From: Nocardia cyriacigeorgica
Lineage (GTDB): Bacteria > Actinomycetota > Actinomycetes > Mycobacteriales > Mycobacteriaceae
Reading direction: 5' to 3'
Assembly: GCF_005863245.1 (NCBI RefSeq)
Contig: NZ_VBUT01000005.1
Location: 62,001 to 126,000, forward strand
Length of the DNA stretch: 64,000 nt
Positions 45,235 to 54,106 of this stretch are shown here, in pieces; position 1 is the stretch's first letter, and every line of letters starts with the position of its first letter. Below the pieces are notes generated by a model. The model made no database searches, was not told the origin of the DNA, and saw only the letters and a list, made by a program, of their open reading frames with translations. Position numbers and translations under genes: made by a program.

Positions 45235-47067
45235 TCAGTCCATGCTCGCCAGCAGGGTGAGCACCGTCGACGCCATCGCCGCCGGATCACCGTCAGCCGG
45301 CCGCAGCACCAGGCCCGGGGTGAGCGGATGCTCGTACGGTGCGTCGACGCCGGTGAAATCGCTGATCTCACCCGCGCGCGCCTTGGCGTACATGCCCTTC
45401 GGGTCGCGGGACTCGCAGATCTCGAGCGGGGTGTCGACGAAGACCTCGAGGAACGGAATGCCCGCGGCCTCGTGCACGGCCCGCGCCCGGTCCCGGTCGG
45501 CCCGATACGGGCTGATCAGCGACACGATGGCGATGACGCCGGCCTCGGCGAACAGCCGCGCGACCTCACCGACCCGGCGCACGTTCTCCACCCGGTCCTC
45601 GGCGGAGAACCCGAGATCGGCGTTGAGGCCGTGGCGCAGGTTGTCGCCGTCGAGCAGGAACGCCGGGCGCCCGGACGCCACCAGCCGCCGTTCCAGCTCG
45701 ACCGCGACCGTCGACTTGCCCGAGCCGGACAGGCCCGTCAACCACACCGTCATCCCGCGGGTCGCGCGCTCGGCACGTTCGACCGCGGTGGAATGCCACA
45801 CCACCCGCGAGGACGGCAGGCTCGGGCCGGTGATCATGCCGCCGGCGACGGTATTGCCGGTGCTGTCGTCGACCAGCAGGAAGCTGCCGGTGGTGCGGTT
45901 GCGCCGGTAGGGATCGAACAGCAGCGGCTGCCTGGTCTGGAGTTGTACGCGCCCGATCTCGTTGAGTGACAACGCCGTCGCGTGCTCGTCGCGGTGCAGG
46001 GTGTTCACGTCGAGCCGGTAGTCCAGCGAGCGCACTTCCACCGGTGTCGAGCGGGTCGTGTGGCGCAGCGTGTAGGTTGCGCCGGCAGTGAGCTGGGCGT
46101 CCTCGGCGAACCAGCACACCATGGCGTCGAGATCGCGCCCGACCTGCGGGCGGTTGGCGGGACGGCAGATCAGGTCACCGCGCGAGACGTCGAGTTCGTC
46201 GGCCAGCTGCACCGTCACCGCCTGCGGCGGGAACGCTTCGTCGATGGGTACACCGCCCGGTCCGAAGATCGACCGGACAGTGGTGTTCAGACCCGACGGC
46301 AGCACCGTCACCTCGTCACCGGGTTTGAAGACGCCGCCGGCGATGGTTCCGGCGTAGCCGCGGAATTCCGGTGTGTGACTGCGGATCACGTACTGCACCG
46401 GCAGCCTGGCATCGATCAGGTTGCGGTCGGAGGCGATATGCACCTCTTCGAGATGGTGCAGCAGCGGGGTGCCCTCGTACCAGGGCATGGCGGTGCCGCG
46501 GTGCACGATATTGTCGCCGTGCAGGGCCGACATGGGCACGAAGCTGAGATCCGTGACGTCGAGCTTGGACGCGAAACCGGCGAATTCCTCGCGGATTTCG
46601 GTGAACCGCTGCTGCGACCAGTCCACCAGATCCATCTTGTTCACACACAGCACCAGATGCGGGATGCCGAGCAGCCCGGCCAGGAAGGCATGACGGCGGG
46701 TCTGCTCCACCACACCCTTGCGCGCGTCGACCAGCACCAGCGCCAGATCGGCGGTGGAGGCTCCGGTGACCATGTTGCGGGTGTACTGGATGTGGCCAGG
46801 GGTGTCGGCGATGATGAACTTGCGGCGCGGTGTGGCGAAATAGCGGTGCGCCACGTCGATGGTGATGCCCTGTTCGCGTTCGGCGCGCAGGCCGTCGGTG
46901 AGCAGCGCGAGGTTCGGATAATCCTCGCCGCGATCGCGGCTGGTGCGTTCCACCGCGTCGAGTTGATCGGTGAACAGGGTCTTGGAATCGAACAGCAGCC
47001 GTCCGATCAGGGTCGATTTACCGTCGTCGACGCTGCCCGCGGTCGCCAGGCGCAGCAAAGTGGTCAT
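45235..47067 (-). CDS. cysNC: Bifunctional sulfate adenylyltransferase GTPase subunit/adenylylsulfate kinase (CysN-CysC fusion)
   Basis: 610 residues. Residues 1-430 are the EF-Tu-like CysN GTPase: GSVDDGKST (11-19), DTPGH, NKMD, then two beta-barrel domains. Residues about 435-610 are APS kinase: P-loop GLSGSGKST and the FLEVFVDTPLEICESRDPKGMYAKARAGEISDFTGV signature. It links GTP hydrolysis to APS formation and phosphorylates APS to PAPS. Fusion is the norm in actinobacteria. It overlaps cysD by 1 nt (TGATG). Confidence 0.97.
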   Translation of the reverse strand: MTTLLRLATAGSVDDGKSTLIGRLLFDSKTLFTDQLDAVERTSRDRGEDYPNLALLTDGLRAEREQGITIDVAHRYFATPRRKFIIADTPGHIQYTRNMVTGASTADLALVLVDARKGVVEQTRRHAFLAGLLGIPHLVLCVNKMDLVDWSQQRFTEIREEFAGFASKLDVTDLSFVPMSALHGDNIVHRGTAMPWYEGTPLLHHLEEVHIASDRNLIDARLPVQYVIRSHTPEFRGYAGTIAGGVFKPGDEVTVLPSGLNTTVRSIFGPGGVPIDEAFPPQAVTVQLADELDVSRGDLICRPANRPQVGRDLDAMVCWFAEDAQLTAGATYTLRHTTRSTPVEVRSLDYRLDVNTLHRDEHATALSLNEIGRVQLQTRQPLLFDPYRRNRTTGSFLLVDDSTGNTVAGGMITGPSLPSSRVVWHSTAVERAERATRGMTVWLTGLSGSGKSTVAVELERRLVASGRPAFLLDGDNLRHGLNADLGFSAEDRVENVRRVGEVARLFAEAGVIAIVSLISPYRADRDRARAVHEAAGIPFLEVFVDTPLEICESRDPKGMYAKARAGEISDFTGVDAPYEHPLTPGLVLRPADGDPAAMASTVLTLLASMD

Positions 47068-47999
47068 CAGAAGTAGCCTTCTCGTTTGCGGTCTTCCATC
47101 CCGGCCTCGGAGATGCGGTCGTCGGCGCGGCTGGCGCCGCGTTCGGTGACGCGGGCGGCGGCGACCTCGGCCACCACCTCGGCGGGCGAGGCGGCACTGG
47201 ATTCGACACAGCCGGTGCAGGTGGCATCGCCGACGGTGCGGAACCGCACGGTCGACTCGTACGGCGTCTCACCGTCGAGCAGGTGCAGAAAACGGGTGTG
47301 CGCCAACAGCATTCCATCGCGCTGCACCACCGGCCTGCGATGCGCGTAGTACAGCGACGGCAGCTCGATGCCCTCGGCGGCGATATAGCTCCAGATATCG
47401 AGTTCGGTCCAGTTCGACAGCGGGAACACCCGGATGTGCTCGCCTGGCCGGTGGCTGCCGTTGTAGAGGTTCCACAGCTCGGGGCGCTGCCTGCGCGGAT
47501 CCCACTGGCCGTATTCGTCGCGGAAGCTGAACACCCGCTCCTTGGCGCGCGCCTTCTCCTCGTCGCGCCGCGCGCCGCCGAAGACAGCCTCGAAGCGGCC
47601 CTCGCGCACACAGCGCAGCAGTGTGGTGGTCTGGAGCCGGTTGCGGGTGGCGCGGGGTCCGCTGTCCTCGGTGACACGGCCCGCATCGATATCGTCTTGG
47701 ACCCGGCCGACGATCAGCCGCAGCCCCAGCCGCCGCACCGTGCGATCACGAAACTCGATCACCTCGTCGAAATTGTGCCCGGTGTCGATATGCAGCACCG
47801 GGAACGGCAGCGGGGCGGGCCAGAAGGATTTGGCGGCGAGGTGCAGCATCACCACCGAATCCTTGCCCCCGGAAAACAACAGCACCGGGCGTTCGAAAGT
47901 CGCTGCGACTTCACGGAATATATGTGCCGACTCGGCCTCGAGCGCGTCCAGATGGGGAAGCTCGTAGGTGTTCGCCGCCGACTTTGCGTACTGGCTCAC
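47067..47999 (-). CDS. cysD: Sulfate adenylyltransferase subunit CysD
   Basis: 310 residues. ATP pyrophosphatase PP-loop FSGGKDSVVMLHLA (43-48 core), LHIDTGHNFDEVIEFRD, and the C-terminal GDATCTGCVESSAASPAEV and REGYF ending all match CysD. It adenylates sulfate with CysNC. A degenerate KstR-like 14-mer lies 11 nt before the ATG (48010-48023), within the iclR stop region. Product supply of PAPS would also serve the sulfotransferase-like protein encoded at 50945, although that link is inference. Confidence 0.97.
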   Translation of the reverse strand: MSQYAKSAANTYELPHLDALEAESAHIFREVAATFERPVLLFSGGKDSVVMLHLAAKSFWPAPLPFPVLHIDTGHNFDEVIEFRDRTVRRLGLRLIVGRVQDDIDAGRVTEDSGPRATRNRLQTTTLLRCVREGRFEAVFGGARRDEEKARAKERVFSFRDEYGQWDPRRQRPELWNLYNGSHRPGEHIRVFPLSNWTELDIWSYIAAEGIELPSLYYAHRRPVVQRDGMLLAHTRFLHLLDGETPYESTVRFRTVGDATCTGCVESSAASPAEVVAEVAAARVTERGASRADDRISEAGMEDRKREGYF

Positions 48000-48008
48000 G
48001 ATCCAAAA

Positions 48009-48908
48009 CTAGAACACGTTTCGGGAATTGGTCAATGGTTTGCAGCCACCGGACTTTTCGGTGACGGCATCGGCGGCCGCGACGAGGGCTTCGCCGCGGC
48101 GGCCGATCTCCGCGCCGGTGATCGACGCGCCGACATACATCGTGAGCACCATGTTCTGCCTGCCGTCGGCGTCGTAGGTCGGCGCGGCCAGCAGGCTCAC
48201 CGGATGCTGTTTGCGTGGCCGCAGATCGGTGCCCAGATACACCCGTTCGCCCAGGCTCGTGACCAGCTCGGCGACCACTTCACGCAGATCGTCGGGCAGT
48301 TCGCGGGCGGCGAATCCCGCCAGCAGCGAATACAACCGCCGCCCGGCCGCCGTCATGGATTCCACCAGGTAGCCGCGTTCGCGGCATTCGGCGACGATCT
48401 GGCGCAGCCGGGCCTCGTCCTGCTGCAACGGCACCGTCGCCGGCATGGCCAGCCACGCGTCGAAGGCCGCGTCGGTATCCCACAGCACGTACATCAGGCC
48501 GACCGGTGGTGCGAAATGGTAGGAAGCGCCCACTTTGACCATGCCCGGGCCGGTGCTCTCCAGCACGATGATCTGCTCGCCGACCACCGCCGATGCGGTG
48601 CAGGTGGTGCGGTATTCCTGGCTGAGGCGGGCCAGTTCGGGATGGGCAACGCCGGCGATGGCGAAGCTGTCCTGCGCGACCCGGCCCGCGGCGATGAGCG
48701 CGGGACCGGGGCCGTAGGTGCGGGTGCGCGGATCGCGGACCAAGTAGCCGCCCGCAGTGAGCTCGGTGAGGATGCCGAGTGCGGTGGGTTTGGCCAGGTC
48801 GAGGGTGCGGGCCAGCTCGGAGAGCCCGACCCGCTTGCCCTGCTGCTCGACGATGAAATCCAGCACCTGCACCACCCGCCGGGTCGGCGCGGATCGCCGT
48901 TCGACCAT
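48009..48908 (-). CDS. IclR-family transcriptional regulator
   Basis: 299 residues. The N-terminal winged HTH (RRVVQVLDFIVEQQGKRVGLSELARTLDLAKPTALGILTELTAGGYL) and the IclR effector domain with the CTASAVVGEQIIVLES and KQHPVSLLAAPTYDADGRQ segments are clear. It is divergent from the DUF1214-SDR-sulfotransferase operon. The shared 82 bp contain an exact KstR-type box and overlapping palindromes, so the operon is probably under both a steroid-type repressor and this protein. Confidence 0.9.
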   Translation of the reverse strand: MVERRSAPTRRVVQVLDFIVEQQGKRVGLSELARTLDLAKPTALGILTELTAGGYLVRDPRTRTYGPGPALIAAGRVAQDSFAIAGVAHPELARLSQEYRTTCTASAVVGEQIIVLESTGPGMVKVGASYHFAPPVGLMYVLWDTDAAFDAWLAMPATVPLQQDEARLRQIVAECRERGYLVESMTAAGRRLYSLLAGFAARELPDDLREVVAELVTSLGERVYLGTDLRPRKQHPVSLLAAPTYDADGRQNMVLTMYVGASITGAEIGRRGEALVAAADAVTEKSGGCKPLTNSRNVF

Positions 48909-48918
48909 TGACCACTCC

Positions 48919-48932
48919 TAGAACACGTTCTA
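48919..48932. promoter_or_regulatory. KstR-type operator
   Basis: TAGAACACGTTCTA fits the published KstR consensus TnnAACnnGTTnnA exactly. It is 10 bp upstream of the iclR ATG and 58 bp upstream of the DUF1214 gene start. Confidence 0.7.
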
Positions 48933-48936
48933 ATGT

Positions 48937-48968
48937 CTCTGGTAGCAGAATGTACCAGAGCGGTACAT
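48937..48968. promoter_or_regulatory. Overlapping palindromes, IclR operator candidates
   Basis: ATGTACC-AGAGC-GGTACAT (48950-48968, 7+5+7) overlaps CTCTGGT-N10-ACCAGAG (48937-48960, 7+10+7); both share ACCAGAG. They lie between the KstR box and the TTG start at 48991, a position suited to repression by the divergent IclR protein. Confidence 0.5.
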
Positions 48969-48990
48969 ATATGGAACACCGGAGAGTCTA

Positions 48991-50154
48991 TTGCTGACGC
49001 AACCGTTCGCGGACGCCATCGCCGCCGCCGAGAAGATCATCACCGAAGCGCCGCATATCCGGACCGAACAGGATCTCGTCGAGGGCTACGACTATCTGGC
49101 GGGCAGTATTCGGGCCGCCATTCAGATGGCGTGGGCGTATGAACGCGATTTCCCGTTCTTCGTCCAGTCGACGGGCCCGTACACGAAAATGGGGCTGGAC
49201 AATCCGGACACGCTCTACTTCCATTCCTATCTGCGTCCGGATGCCGAATATGTGGTCACCGGTACCCGCGGCACCACCCGCGATCTGAGTTTCCAGGTAT
49301 TGAACGGCGACTATTCGCCCGTCGACGTGCCCGACAGCACCACTGCATTCGACGATCGCGCCATCGATATCGCCGCGGACGGGTCTTTCGAGGTTCGTTT
49401 CGGTCCGGGTCCTGCCGGCCGGAACTACATCACCCTCGCCCCTGATTCGGCCATGCTGGTGGTGCGCGAGGTTTTCAGTGACTGGAGTGCCGAGAAGCCC
49501 GGCACCCTGCGCATCCGGCGCGCCGACAAGGCCGGTGCCGCGCCGCCGCCGCTGACCAAGGATCTGATGACCAAGCGCTACGGTGTGGCGGGCAAGATGC
49601 TGGTCTCCCGGTTGCAGACCTTTCTGGCGTTCCCGCAGTGGTTCTACCTGAACCTGCCGGTCAACACCATGACCGAGCCGCGCAGCACCCCGGGCGGGCT
49701 GACCACGCAGTTCTCCTCGGCCGGGCATTACGAACTCGCCGACGACGAGGCGATGATCATCACCGTGCCGAAGTCGGATGCGCCCTACCAGGGCTTCCAG
49801 CTCGGCAGCATGTGGTATCTGTCGCTGGATTACATCAACCACCAGACCAGCCTCACCGCCGACCAGGCACACGTGGATCCGGACGGGATGATCCGGCTGG
49901 TGGTCAGCGAACGCGATCCGGGCTTGGCCAACTGGATCGAAACCACCGGGCACGCTCGCGGCTACTTGCAGTTCCGCTGGCAACGGCTGTCCCGGGACAT
50001 GAAACCCGAGGACGGACCCACGGTCGAAGTGGTGAAGTTCGATGAGATCGCGGCCAGGCTGCCGTACCACGAGCAGGCGCGGGTGACCCCCGAGCAGTGG
50101 CGTGAGCGCATCGCGGCCCGGCAGGCGGCGGTGGCGGAAAGGATGCTCGGCTGA
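48991..50154 (+). CDS. DUF1214-type protein (Rv3531c-like)
   Basis: 387 residues from TTG 48991, with GGAG 7 nt before it. The C-terminal half carries DUF1214 features such as GFQLGSMWYLSLDYINHQTSLTADQAHVDPDGMIRLVVSERDPGLANWIETTGHARGYL. Enzymatic role is unknown; in mycobacteria the homologue precedes the same SDR and sulfotransferase-like genes inside the KstR regulon for cholesterol degradation. Here an exact KstR box precedes it, so steroid or related lipid breakdown is the likely context. Confidence 0.85.
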   Translation: MLTQPFADAIAAAEKIITEAPHIRTEQDLVEGYDYLAGSIRAAIQMAWAYERDFPFFVQSTGPYTKMGLDNPDTLYFHSYLRPDAEYVVTGTRGTTRDLSFQVLNGDYSPVDVPDSTTAFDDRAIDIAADGSFEVRFGPGPAGRNYITLAPDSAMLVVREVFSDWSAEKPGTLRIRRADKAGAAPPPLTKDLMTKRYGVAGKMLVSRLQTFLAFPQWFYLNLPVNTMTEPRSTPGGLTTQFSSAGHYELADDEAMIITVPKSDAPYQGFQLGSMWYLSLDYINHQTSLTADQAHVDPDGMIRLVVSERDPGLANWIETTGHARGYLQFRWQRLSRDMKPEDGPTVEVVKFDEIAARLPYHEQARVTPEQWRERIAARQAAVAERMLG

Positions 50155-50930
50155 TGTTGTTGCAGGACAAGGTAGTCGTCGTCTCCGGGGTCGGTCCCGG
50201 CCTCGGCCGTGCCATCGCGGTCCAGGCCGCGGCCGCCGGCGCCGACGTGGTGCTCGCCTCGCGCACCGAATCCCGGCTGGCCGAGGTCGCCAAGGAGATC
50301 ACCGACCTCGGCAGGCGCGCGGTGGTGGTGCCGACCGATATCAACGACGAAACGGCGGCGCAGAACCTGGTGGAATCGGCGCACAGCGCCTTCGGCCGGG
50401 TGGACACGCTGGTGAACAACGCGTTCGCCATCCCGCCCATCGTCGACCTGGCCGACGTCGAACTGGACGCGGTGCGCGCCGGCTTCGAAACCAACGTGCT
50501 CGCGGCGCTGCGGCTGACCCGGTTGTTCGTGCCCACGCTCGAGGAAACCAAGGGTTCGGTGGTGATGATCAACTCCGCCGTACTGCACCACTCACGGCGC
50601 ACCTTCGGCCCCTACAAGATGGCCAAGGCGAGCCTGCTGGCGCTGGCGCAGAGCCTGGCCACCGAACTCGGCCCCCGCGGCATCCGGGTGAATTCCGTTG
50701 CCCCCGGCTATATCTGGGCCGACAACCTGAAATGGTATTTCAACTACCTGGCCGAACAGCGCGGCATCACCCGCGACGAGGTGTACGCCGAAACCGCCGC
50801 CACCATCGACCTGCGCAGACTGCCGGAGCCCGACGAGATCGCCGACGCGGTCGTCTTCTTCGCCTCGCCGCTGGCGCGGGCGATCACCGGGGCGTGCCTG
50901 GATGTCAACTGCGGGGAGTACCACAATTGA
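50154..50930 (+). CDS. Short-chain dehydrogenase/reductase (Rv3530c-like)
   Basis: 258 residues, ATG overlapping the previous stop by 1 nt. Rossmann motif SGVGPGLGRAIA, NNAF in place of the usual NNAG, catalytic Ser in INSAVLHHS and Tyr154/Lys158 in YKMAK are visible. NAD(P)-dependent oxidation of a hydroxyacyl or steroid-side-chain intermediate is the likely reaction. It is in one operon with DUF1214 and the sulfotransferase-like gene. Confidence 0.92.
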   Translation: MLLQDKVVVVSGVGPGLGRAIAVQAAAAGADVVLASRTESRLAEVAKEITDLGRRAVVVPTDINDETAAQNLVESAHSAFGRVDTLVNNAFAIPPIVDLADVELDAVRAGFETNVLAALRLTRLFVPTLEETKGSVVMINSAVLHHSRRTFGPYKMAKASLLALAQSLATELGPRGIRVNSVAPGYIWADNLKWYFNYLAEQRGITRDEVYAETAATIDLRRLPEPDEIADAVVFFASPLARAITGACLDVNCGEYHN

Positions 50931-50944
50931 GGAGCGAAACGCAC

Positions 50945-52108
50945 ATGATCGGTAGGGACGACGTCGGCACCATCGACGATCTGCACGCCTCGGCGAGCAA
51001 GGTGGTCGGGCTGACCGATTTCGGCGCCGACGACTACCGCGAAGGTCTGCAAGTCCTGCTGGATTCCTATGCCAGGGACGCGGAACTGACCCCGTTCGGC
51101 AACAAGGTCAACCGCGCCTTCTTGCGTGGTGCGCTGATCGCGCGGCTGCTGAGCGAATCGGCCTGTCAGCAGTTCCCGCAGTACGCGCAGGTGCCGATCG
51201 AGCGGCCGATCTTCGTCACCGGATTGCCGCGTTCGGGCACCACGGCCGTGCACCGGCTGCTGACCGCCGATCCCGGGCATCAGGGGCTGGAAATGTGGCT
51301 GACGGAGATGCCGCAGCCGCGTCCGCCGCGCGAGACGTGGGAGCAGAACCCGATCTTCCAGCGGTTGCAGGCCGCCTACGACAAGCATCACGTCGAGCAC
51401 CCGGAATTCATGGGGGTGCACCATATTTCGGCCGACCAGGTGGAGGAGTGCTGGCAGCTGCTGCGGCAATCGGCGATGTCGATCTCGTATGAGTGCCTCG
51501 GCTACCTGCCCACCTATTCGGAGTGGCTGCGGGAGCAGGACTGGACCGGCGCCTACCGCAGGCACCGGCGCAACCTGCAACTCATCGGCCTCAACGACGT
51601 CGACCGGCGGTGGGTGCTGAAGAACCCCAGCCACCTGTTCGCCCTCGACGCGCTGCTCGCGGTGTACCCGGACGCGTTGATCATCCAGATGCACCGGGCA
51701 CCCAGCACCATCATCGCCTCGGTGTGCAGCCTGAACGAACAGGCCTCGGCCGGCTGGTCGGACAAGTTCCGCGGCGCGGTCGTCGGGCGCACCCAGCTCG
51801 AACTGTGGTCACGCGGCGCGCAACGTTTCCTCGACGACCGCAAGAAGCATGACGCTGCCCAGTTCTGCGACGTGTACTACGACGATTTCGTTGCCGACCC
51901 CATCGGCACCGTCGAAGGCATCTACCGCCACTTCGACCTCGACCTCACCGACGAGGCCCGCGCGGCGATGACCGCACTGCATTCCGAATCCACCTCGGGT
52001 GCGGCACGACCGGCGCACAAGTACACCCTCGCTGATTTCGATCTCACCGCCGAAGCCGTCGACGCCAGCTTCGGGCCGTACTTGGAGGCGCATTTCCCGG
52101 CGCGCTGA
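50945..52108 (+). CDS. Sulfotransferase-family protein (Rv3529c-like)
   Basis: 387 residues from ATG 50945, with GGAG upstream. The phosphosulfate-binding loop is FVTGLPRSGTTAVHRLL, and the 3'-phosphate region reads MHRAPSTIIASVCSLNEQ. PAPS is the expected donor, but the acceptor is unknown, and many of these actinobacterial proteins have no proven transferase activity. It ends the three-gene operon; a strong hairpin follows. Confidence 0.88.
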   Translation: MIGRDDVGTIDDLHASASKVVGLTDFGADDYREGLQVLLDSYARDAELTPFGNKVNRAFLRGALIARLLSESACQQFPQYAQVPIERPIFVTGLPRSGTTAVHRLLTADPGHQGLEMWLTEMPQPRPPRETWEQNPIFQRLQAAYDKHHVEHPEFMGVHHISADQVEECWQLLRQSAMSISYECLGYLPTYSEWLREQDWTGAYRRHRRNLQLIGLNDVDRRWVLKNPSHLFALDALLAVYPDALIIQMHRAPSTIIASVCSLNEQASAGWSDKFRGAVVGRTQLELWSRGAQRFLDDRKKHDAAQFCDVYYDDFVADPIGTVEGIYRHFDLDLTDEARAAMTALHSESTSGAARPAHKYTLADFDLTAEAVDASFGPYLEAHFPAR

Positions 52109-52115
52109 GCGTCTT

Positions 52116-52158
52116 CCGGCCGGTCGCCGCAGCCCGCAGGTCGCGGCGGACCGGCCGG
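52116..52158. terminator. Strong hairpin between convergent sulfotransferase and thioesterase genes
   Basis: Arms CCGGCCGGT (52116-52124) and ACCGGCCGG (52150-52158) pair perfectly, and CGCCGC with GCGGCG adds an inner 6-bp stem around a 12-nt loop (one bulged G). It is 7 nt after the sulfotransferase stop. Confidence 0.65.
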
Positions 52159-52398
52159 ATCGTCGCATTCACGGCCCTTGCCTGCCCGGGGTGTGTCGGT
52201 GCGCCGTGGCGCCTGTCGTCGGATCCACTGCCGGGGCCTAGCGCTGGGTTGCGATGCTCCAGCGTGCGATGCCGCGCTGCCGGCTGACGGCTGCCGCGAG
52301 CTACGCCCGGCGTTGCGCACACCTTGCGAGGATCTGAAGGTTGCCGCGGACGGCAGCGGTGATCCGGTCTCCACCATCCGCAACGGCCGATCGCACGA

Positions 52399-53067
52399 TC
52401 AGGGCTGGCCGGGCTTGAGCACGATGAACAGCCCGTTGGCCTCGGCGCACAGGCGCTCGCCGTCGTGCAAGGTCGCGCGCACATACACCTTGCGGCCGTC
52501 GCGGCGCTCGGCCCAGGTGCGCAAGGACAGTTCCTTGTTGAGCGGGGTGATGGAGCGGTAGTCGACGGTCAGCGAGGCGGTGCGGGTGACGCCGCCCGCG
52601 TAGAGGGCCGCCGCCATGCCGAGCAGGTCGTCGAAACCGACCACGATCTGGCCGCCGTGGGCCGCGGCATTGCCGCCGAGGTGGAAGGTGCGGAAGGTGA
52701 TCCTGGCCTCGACGCCGTCCTTGCTCGCCTTGTCGATCACATACGGCGGGATGGTGATGTTGCCGCGTGCGGGCAGATCCGCCCGGGTCCAGGTGGGCGC
52801 CGACCATTCGTCGACGACGGCGGCGTCGAGGCGGTCGTTGAGCTCTTTGAGGACGCCGATCGTCTCCACCGCGAGCTCATCGGAGGGGCACGACAGCCGC
52901 ACGCGGTCCATGAGCCTGCGGACTTCCTCGATGAACGCGCCGTAATGCGGACCACCGCGGGTGATGTCGGCATCCTTGGCCGCGTCGATGAGCTCCGACA
53001 TGGGCCGGAAGCCGCCCTCGTGATGCTCGGCGTCGGGCAGTGCGCTGCCGGCCAGGTCTTCGGTCAT
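52399..53067 (-). CDS. PaaI-like hotdog-fold acyl-CoA thioesterase
   Basis: 222 residues. The second half reads FHLGGNAAAHGGQIVVGFDDLLGMAAALYAGGVTRTASLTVDYRSITPLNKELSLRTW, a hotdog fold with the usual HGG active-site area. An extra 90-residue helical N-terminus precedes it. A degenerate KstR-like box (core AACACGTT, 53071-53078) lies 3 nt upstream of the ATG, so it may belong to the same lipid-catabolism regulon. Substrate is unknown. Confidence 0.82.
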   Translation of the reverse strand: MTEDLAGSALPDAEHHEGGFRPMSELIDAAKDADITRGGPHYGAFIEEVRRLMDRVRLSCPSDELAVETIGVLKELNDRLDAAVVDEWSAPTWTRADLPARGNITIPPYVIDKASKDGVEARITFRTFHLGGNAAAHGGQIVVGFDDLLGMAAALYAGGVTRTASLTVDYRSITPLNKELSLRTWAERRDGRKVYVRATLHDGERLCAEANGLFIVLKPGQP

Positions 53068-53119
53068 GAGAACACGTTATCGGTAGCCCGCCGAATGCTC
53101 GGTGACCGGGGCGGGCGGT

Positions 53120-53716
53120 TCAGCCGGTGCGCAACGACTCGAGCAGGGTGCGCGCTGCGGCGGTGACGTCTTCCTCGAGCCACTCCGGGAGTTCGGGTGC
53201 GTGTGCGTGCCTGCGCAACGCGGCGTAGGGCAGGTCGACGATCGCGCGACTGACGGCGTCCACCTCACGGTCACCGGCACGCCCGGTCAAGCCCGTGGCG
53301 ATCCGCCGCAGATGCTCGATCAGCGGTGCGTTCATCCCGGCCAGCCGCGCGCCGAACTCCTCGTCCGGGCTGCCGTCGAGCAGATCGCTGGGCCGCAGGC
53401 TGAGCAGCAGCCGGGCATCCTCGGGCAGGTCACGGCCGAATCCGATCGCCGCGCGCGCCATGGCGACCCCGGCCGCGAGCGGATCGGGCTCGTCGGCGGC
53501 GGCCTTGACCCGGTCCTGGAAGCGTTCGAGCGCGCGAATCCACGCGGCGGTGAGCACGCCGTTGCGGTTGCCGAAACGGTGGTAGAGCGTGCCCACCGGC
53601 GCGCCGCTGGCGTCGGCGATGGCGGCCACGCTCGCCGCGCGCGGCCCCTCGGCAAGGACCAGGGCGCGGGCTGCGTCGAGGATCACATCGGTGTCGTGCT
53701 TGCGGGGTGGAGCCAT
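53120..53716 (-). CDS. TetR-family transcriptional regulator
   Basis: 198 residues. HTH: ASVAAIADASGAPVGTLYHRFGNRNGVLTAAW. The C-terminal ligand domain is short (PSDLLDGSPDEEFGARLAGMNAPLIEHLRRIATGL). It diverges from a two-gene operon (53738, 54103); the 21 bp between start codons contain the palindrome GTACTAGTAC, implying leaderless transcripts and mutual control. Confidence 0.9.
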   Translation of the reverse strand: MAPPRKHDTDVILDAARALVLAEGPRAASVAAIADASGAPVGTLYHRFGNRNGVLTAAWIRALERFQDRVKAAADEPDPLAAGVAMARAAIGFGRDLPEDARLLLSLRPSDLLDGSPDEEFGARLAGMNAPLIEHLRRIATGLTGRAGDREVDAVSRAIVDLPYAALRRHAHAPELPEWLEEDVTAAARTLLESLRTG

Positions 53717-53726
53717 GTACTAGTAC
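53717..53726. promoter_or_regulatory. Palindromic operator between leaderless divergent genes
   Basis: Perfect GTACTAGTAC immediately upstream of the TetR ATG (53716) and 11 bp before the ATG at 53738. Only 21 bp separate the two starts, so RNA polymerase sites must overlap this element. Confidence 0.5.
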
Positions 53727-53737
53727 GTTCCTTCCAT

Positions 53738-54106
53738 ATGGAGCGATTGCCCTATATCGATGAGCATGCCAGATCGGTCGACGCCAACCGCGACCGGACC
53801 TGGAAAGCATTGCTGAAAGTTGTCTGCAAGGACCCGGCCGATCCGTCGACCGTGCCCGCCGGATTCGCGCTGGAGGAGGCCGATCCGCCGCGCCGGCTCG
53901 CCCTCGCCGGCAGCCACCCCTTCTCCCGCTACAGCCTCACCTTCGAACTCGACGACGACGGCCCGCGCCGCACCGTCGTGCGTGCCATCACCCGCGCCGA
54001 ATTCCCCGGCCTCGCCGGTTCGATCTACCGGGCGCTGGTGATCGGCACCGGCGGGCACAAGCTGGTGGTGCGCAGGCTGCTCGCCCGCATCGTGGCGGCG
54101 GCATGA
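53738..54106 (+). CDS. SRPBCC/DUF2867-like protein, first gene under TetR
   Basis: 122 residues; the open frame continues upstream into the TetR gene, but ATG 53738 begins the conserved part. It looks like half of a START-type fold (DANRDRTWKALLKVV, AGSHPFSRYSLTFELDDDGPRRTVVRAITRAEFPGLAGSIYRALVIGTGGH). Such proteins bind hydrophobic ligands. It overlaps the next gene by ATGA, which is also SRPBCC-like. Confidence 0.72.
   Translation: MERLPYIDEHARSVDANRDRTWKALLKVVCKDPADPSTVPAGFALEEADPPRRLALAGSHPFSRYSLTFELDDDGPRRTVVRAITRAEFPGLAGSIYRALVIGTGGHKLVVRRLLARIVAAA

Noticed and set aside
48010..48023. KstR-like site before cysD
   Set aside because: Only one half fits the consensus and it overlaps the iclR stop codon; not listed as a separate feature.
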